NCBI GenBank assembly: GCA_964426415.1
Contig: CAYRQM010000062.1
Location: forward strand, 1 to 5,323
Origin: UBA3792 sp964426415
GTDB lineage: Bacteria; Bacillota; Clostridia; Christensenellales; CAG-138
Direction: 5' to 3'
DNA length: 5,323 bases
Shown: piece by piece, positions 1 to 3,529 of the stretch
How the letters are laid out: every line of letters begins with the position of its first letter
Numbering within the stretch: position 1 is the stretch's first letter
Translations under genes and position numbers: made by a program
The notes under the pieces: model-generated
Databases searched by the model: none
The model's input: the letters and a program-made list of their open reading frames with translations, nothing else
What the model was told of the DNA's origin: nothing

Positions 1-54
1 CTCCCCCTACACGCAATCCCCCCTCACTTTTACCCGGAACTATTTTACACCAAC

Positions 55-85
55 CAACGATCCTACCGTTGCACTGCACCGTTGC
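55..85. repeat. Repeated CGTTG elements over the -35 region, candidate operator
   Basis: ACCGTTGC occurs twice as a direct repeat, at 65-72 and 78-85, with a 13-bp period. The inverse pentamer CAACG lies at 55-59, so 55-71 also reads as an inverted repeat CAACG-N7-CGTTG. The right-hand copy overlaps the -35 box TTGCCA (82-87). Repeated half-sites over a -35 box are a typical place for a transcription factor to bind. The elements are short, so chance cannot be excluded, and no regulator gene is in the window. Confidence 0.35.
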
Positions 86-110
86 CAAGCGCGGCGCTGC
101 CTGTTATACT
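82..110 (+). promoter_or_regulatory. Extended -10 promoter of the SagB-type oxidoreductase gene
   Basis: A -35 box TTGCCA (82-87) is followed by a 17-bp spacer and the -10 box TATACT (105-110). A TG pair at 102-103 makes it an extended -10. This is a near-ideal arrangement for the vegetative sigma factor (sigma A). Transcription would begin near 117, leaving a leader of about 58 nt before the ATG at 175. Repeated CGTTG elements overlap the -35 box, so the promoter may be regulated. Confidence 0.75.
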
Positions 111-125
111 GTTTCAAAGGGATCT

Positions 126-138
126 GCCCGATACGGGC
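126..138 (+). other. Small hairpin in the 5' leader of the SagB-type gene
   Basis: GCCCG (126-130) and CGGGC (134-138) can form a perfect 5-bp stem around the triloop ATA, shortly after the predicted transcription start near 117. No T-run follows, so it is not a terminator. The octamer CGATACGG inside this hairpin (129-136) recurs at 152-159, just before the ribosome binding site. It could stabilise the messenger or carry a binding site. No known riboswitch is recognised. Confidence 0.3.
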
Positions 139-174
139 TGATTTCGGAACACGATACGGAAAGGAAACCGAACT

Positions 175-996
175 ATGCAGGATTATGACGACCAAATACG
201 GCGCGGCCGCCAAACGATGCAGGCCATCTATGACGATGAGACGTTCCGCTCCGACCAGCAGCTGCAAAAGCCGCAGCCCCCGCTGTGCAAGGCGCCCGTG
301 TCGGACAGGCGCGTGCGGCTGCCGATGGACTTTGAGACGCTCCCGCTCAAAAACGACGTGCTGCGGCTGATTCGCGAGCGCGAGAGCCATCGCGTCTATA
401 CGGGCGCGTGCATGACGCTTCTGCAGCTTTCGTTCCTGCTTTGGGCGACGCAGGGCGTGAAAAGCATATGCGGCAACAACTACGCCACGCTGCGCACCGT
501 GCCCTGCGGCGGCGCAAGACACGAGTTCGAAACGTATCTCGCGGTCAAACGTGTCGAGGGGCTGCCCGCAGGCGTCTACCACTACCTACCGCTGCTTGGC
601 GAGCTGGAGTACCTTTCTGCACTGCCCGCGGGCGAGACGGCGATTGGCGATGCGCTCTGCGGTCAGGCGTGGGCGGAGAAGGCGAACGTCGTGTTTCTGT
701 GGTCTGCCGTGCCATACCGTGCAGAGTGGCGCTACGGGATCGATACGCATCGCGTTGCCCTGATCGACCTTGGCCACATCGGACAGAACCTCTATCTCGG
801 CTGTGAGGCGGTGGGACTTGGCACCTGCGGCGTGGCGTCGTTCGACCTTGCCGCCTGCAACGCCCTCTGCGGGCTGGACGGGCAGGAGGAGTTCATCGTC
901 TATACCGCGCCCGTGGGCTGCGTCAGCCCCGATGACCGCGCAGAGGAGGATGACTTTTACGCGTTTCTCAAGAACGAAAAGAAAGAACAAGCGTAA
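175..996 (+). CDS. SagB/ThcOx-type nitroreductase-family FMN oxidoreductase
   Basis: The 273-residue product belongs to the nitroreductase fold, closest in appearance to the SagB/ThcOx dehydrogenases, which are FMN-dependent and normally cytosolic. Family members oxidise azolines in peptide natural products or reduce nitro compounds and quinones with NAD(P)H; the substrate here is unknown. Visible landmarks are an FMN-site-like RERESHRVYTG (67-77), the helix LSFLLWATQGV (85-95), RTVPCGGARHEFETYL (107-122, the place of the family's R-x-x-P-S-x-G-A/G segment, with Cys111 instead of Ser), and a C-terminal HIGQNLYLGCEAVGLGTCG (201-219) followed by a PVG strand end (246-248). Residues 1-55 form a polar N-terminal extension before the conserved core. 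The start is supported by an AAAGGAA ribosome binding site at 160-166, about 8 nt upstream. It is a single-gene unit with its own promoter and a terminator at 1100-1122. No YcaO/SagD or precursor peptide is nearby, so a stand-alone reductase is likelier than peptide maturation. Confidence 0.85.
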   Translation: MQDYDDQIRRGRQTMQAIYDDETFRSDQQLQKPQPPLCKAPVSDRRVRLPMDFETLPLKNDVLRLIRERESHRVYTGACMTLLQLSFLLWATQGVKSICGNNYATLRTVPCGGARHEFETYLAVKRVEGLPAGVYHYLPLLGELEYLSALPAGETAIGDALCGQAWAEKANVVFLWSAVPYRAEWRYGIDTHRVALIDLGHIGQNLYLGCEAVGLGTCGVASFDLAACNALCGLDGQEEFIVYTAPVGCVSPDDRAEEDDFYAFLKNEKKEQA

Positions 997-1099
997 TTCG
1001 AAGTATTGATTCGGTTGCGTGTATCCTGCGCAGAATACCCAGACGCCCCCTGGCGCAATTTGAACCGCGAAGCCAAAGAGGGTGCCTTGCCATAAATAT

Positions 1100-1122
1100 C
1101 CACTTCTTAGGGAGTGGTTTTT
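1100..1122 (+). terminator. Intrinsic terminator after the SagB-type gene
   Basis: CCACTTC (1100-1106) pairs with GGAGTGG (1111-1117) in a 7-bp stem with one T-G wobble and a TTAG tetraloop, followed directly by TTTTT (1118-1122). This is the classic Rho-independent layout. It lies 104 bases after the stop codon and separates the oxidoreductase unit from the three-enzyme operon downstream. Confidence 0.7.
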
Positions 1123-1216
1123 CAATGAAATTTGCCGCGACACGGGAAGGGCTGGCTTTTCACTGCGCGGCGCACTGGCGATGATTGCCGCGTCGCTGGG
1201 GGAAATAGCGGCGTTC

Positions 1217-1245
1217 TTTTCTTTTCTGCCCGCGCATGGTATAAT
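1217..1245 (+). promoter_or_regulatory. Extended -10 promoter of the three-enzyme operon
   Basis: The -10 box is a perfect TATAAT (1240-1245) with the extended TG at 1237-1238. The hexamer 17 bp upstream is TTTTCT (1217-1222), a poor -35 match, so the extended -10 must carry most of the recognition, or an activator helps. The expected start is near 1252, giving a leader of about 53 nt. The -10 box lies in the middle of a perfect inverted repeat (1221-1258), which suggests repression or regulated use. Confidence 0.7.
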
Positions 1246-1258
1246 TTGAGCAGAAAAG
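1221..1258. promoter_or_regulatory. Perfect 9-bp inverted repeat flanking the -10 box, candidate operator
   Basis: CTTTTCTGC at 1221-1229 is the exact reverse complement of GCAGAAAAG at 1250-1258, with a 20-bp spacer that contains the whole extended -10 element. Arm centres are 29 bp apart, close to three helical turns, so both arms would face roughly the same side of the DNA. The predicted transcription start (about 1252) falls inside the right arm, so the left arm is not transcribed and this cannot act as an RNA hairpin from this promoter. A dimeric DNA-binding regulator is the simplest reading. The regulator is not encoded in the window. Confidence 0.55.
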
Positions 1259-1304
1259 TCCTTGCGGGACACGCAGAAACACCGAAAAGGGAGGGACAGA
1301 CAGG

Positions 1305-1826
1305 ATGAAGAACGAAGCGCTGGTCGTCATTGACCTGCAGAACGATATTACGAAGAATTACAAGGATGTGGTGGACGGCGTCAATTGGGCGATTGATTTT
1401 GCCGTTCAAAACGGGATGCATGTGGTGTACATTCGGCACAACAATCTGTCGGAAGGCACCAGAACGTTCAAACCCAATACCCACGGCGCGGAACTTGTGT
1501 CGGACTTGCACATCGCCTCGCAAAACATCTTTACCAAAACAAAAGGCAACGCGTTAACAAGCGCGGCGTTTGCCGAGTTCATCGAGCAGAACGGCATCAC
1601 CGACTTCTATGTGTGCGGCGCGGATGCGGTCGCCTGCGTGAAATCCACCTGTTACAACATGCGAAAGGCGGGTTACGCGGTCACCGTTCTTTCCGATTGC
1701 GTGACCAGCTACGACAAGCGCAAGATCGCCGAAATGCTCGGTTATTACGAAAAGCAGGGCTGCAAATGCGTGTGCTTGGAGAATTTTTTGCAGGAACGCT
1801 GCGGAGAATCACGCGCATCCCGATAA
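1305..1826 (+). CDS. Cysteine hydrolase of the isochorismatase/nicotinamidase family
   Basis: The 173-residue cytosolic protein has the compact alpha/beta fold of isochorismatase-like cysteine hydrolases, which hydrolyse amides, ureido or vinyl-ether bonds of small molecules such as nicotinamide, N-carbamoyl compounds or isochorismate. The triad is visible: Asp10 in VVIDLQNDI (7-15), a lysine in FTKTKGNA (76-83; Lys78 or Lys80), and nucleophile Cys111 in GADAVACVKST (105-115), followed by the usual GYAVTVLSDCVTS (123-135). The length is typical, and the first beta strand begins right at the N-terminus, so the ATG at 1305 is well placed. AAAGGGAGGG at 1286-1295 is a strong ribosome binding site. 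It is the first gene of the operon, 55 bases before the reductase. The protein has seven cysteines beyond or including the nucleophile (104, 111, 116, 132, 153, 155, 166), which is many for its size. The exact substrate cannot be assigned. Confidence 0.85.
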   Translation: MKNEALVVIDLQNDITKNYKDVVDGVNWAIDFAVQNGMHVVYIRHNNLSEGTRTFKPNTHGAELVSDLHIASQNIFTKTKGNALTSAAFAEFIEQNGITDFYVCGADAVACVKSTCYNMRKAGYAVTVLSDCVTSYDKRKIAEMLGYYEKQGCKCVCLENFLQERCGESRASR

Positions 1827-1881
1827 TCGGCAGGAGATGGCGAATGGGACGCGGGACAATATTTTGACGAGGTGAAACGAA

Positions 1882-2565
1882 ATGGAACCGAGACCGGTGA
1901 CAACGCTGTTCATGCTCATGTCGGTTGACGGAAAAATCAGCACGGGACAGTCGGACGCGTGCGACGTCGATTCCGATTTTCCGAAGATTGACGGCGTGAA
2001 GGAGGGTCTTTCGCAATACTACGCAATCGAGCAGACCACCGATCTGTGGGCGCTGAATTCGGGTCGCGTGCAGGCAAAGCTGGGCGTAAACGAGAAGGCG
2101 CGCCCCGAAAAGTCGCCCGTTTCCTTCGTGCTTGTGGACAACACCCATCTCACAGAACAGGGCGTGCGCTATTTTTGCGCGCGTGCAAAGGAATTTGTGC
2201 TTATCACCACGAACCCGCAGCATCCCGCATACGGTGTGGCGGAATGCAACCTGCATATCCTTTTGCAAAAGGAACTCGATCTCGAAGAAGCGCTGGTTTT
2301 GCTCAAAAGGGACTATGGCTGCGATCGCATCACCATCCAAACGGGCGGCACGCTGAACGGCATCTTTCTGCGCAAAAAGCTGTTGGACTATGTGGATGTT
2401 GTGGTCGCGCCCGTGCTGATTGGCGGCAAGAACACGCCGACGCTCATCGACGGGGAGGCGCTGCGTTCTCCCGACGAGCTGGGCAAATTGGGCGTGCTGC
2501 AGCTCGAACGCTGTTCGGTTTTGAAAAATTCCTATATCCGCTTGACCTACAAAGTCATCGCGTGA
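1882..2565 (+). CDS. RibD C-terminal/DHFR-like NAD(P)H-dependent reductase
   Basis: The 227-residue protein matches the stand-alone RibD C-terminal domain family, which shares the dihydrofolate reductase fold and usually reduces a cyclic or carbonyl substrate with NADPH in the cytosol. In riboflavin synthesis the equivalent domain reduces the ribosylamino-pyrimidine, but no deaminase domain or other rib gene is present, so that role is not supported. The N-terminal LFMLMSVDGKIS (9-20) is the family's substrate-side signature. The C-terminal TIQTGGTLNGIF (151-162) corresponds to the cofactor-binding GG motif, followed by LLDYVDVVVAPVLIGGKNTPTL (167-188), the conserved PvllGG segment. Length is normal for single-domain members. 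The start is set by GAGGTGA at 1869-1875, six bases before the ATG. No convincing promoter or terminator lies in the 55-base gap upstream, so it is most likely co-transcribed with the hydrolase. Confidence 0.85.
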   Translation: MEPRPVTTLFMLMSVDGKISTGQSDACDVDSDFPKIDGVKEGLSQYYAIEQTTDLWALNSGRVQAKLGVNEKARPEKSPVSFVLVDNTHLTEQGVRYFCARAKEFVLITTNPQHPAYGVAECNLHILLQKELDLEEALVLLKRDYGCDRITIQTGGTLNGIFLRKKLLDYVDVVVAPVLIGGKNTPTLIDGEALRSPDELGKLGVLQLERCSVLKNSYIRLTYKVIA

Positions 2566-2624
2566 GAAAGCGGGCGCCCAAATCCAACGGAATTTGCCGA
2601 CCGAAAAGAGTATGAGGTGAAAAA

Positions 2625-3248
2625 ATGCCAATCGAAATCGACCCCAAGCAAACCACGCGTGCCGCCGCGTTCGACCTGTGGATGCAGGCGCCCAATCCCA
2701 TGGTAACGTTTTTCAAGCGGCTGGATGTGACGCCGCTGCTTCGCATCAGCAAGAGAAAGCACATGAAGTTCAACATGCTGCTGGCGTATTGTATCGGAAA
2801 AGCGGCGGTCGGCATCAAAGAATTTTACACGCTGCCCGTTGGAAACAAATTGATGCGGTATGATACGATTGCCGTGAACACGATCGTCAAGAATCGGAAT
2901 GGCGAAGTCAGCTCCTGCGATATTCTATATACCGAAGATTTTGCGTCGTTTTGCGCGGACTATTTGGCGCAAACGGCGAACGTCGCAAGCACCTGTGTAA
3001 ACAGAGATTTGCCCGACAGCATGGTCATCGGCACGTCCGCGATTGTGAACGTGGAGATCGACGGCGCCGTAGGGATGAACAGCGGCATTTTCAACAACCC
3101 GTTTCTGATCTGGGGAAAATACAGGCGCAACGTGTGCAAAACCACCCTGATGATCTCGTTTCAGTTTCACCACACCCAAATGGACGGCGCGCACGCAGGC
3201 TGCTTTTTGGAGAACCTGCAAAAGGAGATTCGGCAGTTAAGGGCGTAG
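2625..3248 (+). CDS. CatA-like (chloramphenicol acetyltransferase-fold) O-acyltransferase
   Basis: The 207-residue protein has the architecture of class A chloramphenicol acetyltransferases, cytosolic trimers that move an acetyl group from acetyl-CoA to a hydroxyl. The key element is HHTQMDG (182-188), the HHxxxDG motif: His183 would be the catalytic base and Asp187 the structural aspartate. It is followed by AHAGCFLENLQKEI (189-202), as in true CATs. The N-terminal RLDVTPLLRISKRKHMKFNMLLAYCIGKA (32-60) and LPVGNKLMRYD (70-80) also fit, as does WGKY (163-166). The stretch before WGKY (about 137-157) does not show the serine- and phenylalanine-rich segment of classical resistance enzymes, so an unknown acceptor is likelier than chloramphenicol. 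It is slightly shorter than typical CATs (about 215-220 residues). GAGGTGA at 2614-2620 sets the start. It is the last gene of the operon, 59 bases after the reductase. Confidence 0.85.
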   Translation: MPIEIDPKQTTRAAAFDLWMQAPNPMVTFFKRLDVTPLLRISKRKHMKFNMLLAYCIGKAAVGIKEFYTLPVGNKLMRYDTIAVNTIVKNRNGEVSSCDILYTEDFASFCADYLAQTANVASTCVNRDLPDSMVIGTSAIVNVEIDGAVGMNSGIFNNPFLIWGKYRRNVCKTTLMISFQFHHTQMDGAHAGCFLENLQKEIRQLRA

Positions 3249-3466
3249 CGCATCCTGCAAGCGCCGACGATTCCCCGATTGGCGCGGGCGCGCCGTACAC
3301 TTGCAAAACACAATCCCGCGGACGAGAATACACGTTGGCGACGTATTATTTTTGCCCCTTTTGTCGGAAAAATGAAGGCTTTCATTAGGCACAAGGCATT
3401 ATTGGGCGAATATGCGGCAAACTAGCTATATGGTTACGCTTATAATTACATAATATATTTTTTCTA
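3249..3466. other. Intergenic boundary region with hairpins, no gene
   Basis: No coding sequence is supported here. Three possible hairpins are visible. GCGCCGA (3261-3267) pairs with TTGGCGC (3279-3285), with one G-T pair and no T-run. AATAC (3327-3331) pairs with GTATT (3343-3347), followed by ATTTTT (3348-3353). AATGAA (3371-3376) pairs with TTCATT (3381-3386) around GGCT. The second is the best place for the operon to terminate, though its stem is short. Base composition turns AT-rich after about 3340, which fits a boundary between two unrelated units. Confidence 0.5.
3327..3353 (+). terminator. Possible weak intrinsic terminator of the three-enzyme operon
   Basis: A 5-bp stem AATAC/GTATT (3327-3331 with 3343-3347) and an 11-nt loop is followed by a T-rich ATTTTT. 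An alternative ACGT/ACGT stem overlaps it. It lies about 80 bases after the acyltransferase stop. The stem is short and AT-rich, so it is weaker than the terminator at 1100-1122 and is offered only as a candidate. Confidence 0.25.
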
Positions 3467-3495
3467 TTGCAAATGCCGTATGTTCGTGCTACAAT
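3441..3495 (+). promoter_or_regulatory. Strong extended -10 promoter with AT-rich UP-like element for the vWA gene
   Basis: The -35 box TTGCAA (3467-3472), a 17-bp spacer and the -10 box TACAAT (3490-3495) with extended TG at 3487-3488 form a near-consensus sigma-A promoter. The block just upstream (3441-3466) is almost purely A and T and could contact the RNA polymerase alpha subunit as an UP element. Transcription would begin near 3502, leaving a leader of about 28 nt. This makes the vWA gene the first gene of a new transcription unit. Confidence 0.75.
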
Positions 3496-3529
3496 GAATG
3501 TCGAATAGTAAGGATTATTGGGGGGACAT

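Larger units (their letters stand above)
997..1304. other. Gene-free interval between oxidoreductase and cysteine hydrolase
   Basis: This 308-base stretch contains no convincing gene. It holds the terminator of the upstream unit (1100-1122), the promoter and inverted repeat of the downstream operon (1217-1258), and the hydrolase ribosome binding site (1286-1295). Between them, a GC-rich segment can pair GCGCGGC (1165-1171) with GCCGCGT (1187-1193) around a 15-nt loop; no T-run follows. A 19-codon frame starting at the ATG at 1125 has no proper ribosome binding site and overlaps the end of the terminator. The part 997-1099 shows nothing recognisable. Confidence 0.6.

Noticed and set aside
40..582. 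Minus-strand open frame of 180 codons at the left end
   Set aside because: It is antisense to the well-supported flavoenzyme gene and its promoter, with no motif of its own.
1125..1184. Short 19-codon frame beginning with ATG right after the terminator
   Set aside because: It has no proper ribosome binding site, starts within the tail of the terminator and lies before the next promoter, so it would be neither transcribed nor translated efficiently.
586..1272. Minus-strand open frame of 228 codons
   Set aside because: It lies opposite the C-terminal half of the SagB-type gene and runs through the terminator and operon promoter. Its product has no recognisable motif, and the long frame is explained by GC-rich coding sequence on the other strand.
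1882..2565. Assignment of the reductase to riboflavin biosynthesis (ribD)
   Set aside because: The deaminase domain is absent and no other riboflavin genes or FMN riboswitch are nearby. The stand-alone family has varied substrates.
2046..2615. Plus-strand alternative frame of 189 codons within the reductase
   Set aside because: It overlaps the RibD-like gene in another frame. The Arg/Ala/His-rich product is typical of a shifted GC-rich frame.
1681..2631. Minus-strand open frame of 316 codons
   Set aside because: It is antisense to the end of the hydrolase and all of the reductase, both of which have clear catalytic motifs and ribosome binding sites. The antisense product shows no family features.
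3281..3294. GC palindromes such as GGCGCGCC after the acyltransferase, considered as an attachment site or a terminator
   Set aside because: Short GC palindromes are expected by chance in this composition. There is no T-run directly after them, no second copy and no recombinase gene in the window.
3441..3446. TATAAT as an alternative -10 box
   Set aside because: No acceptable -35 box lies 16-18 bp upstream and there is no extended TG. The site is better explained as part of the AT-rich element upstream of the promoter at 3467-3495.
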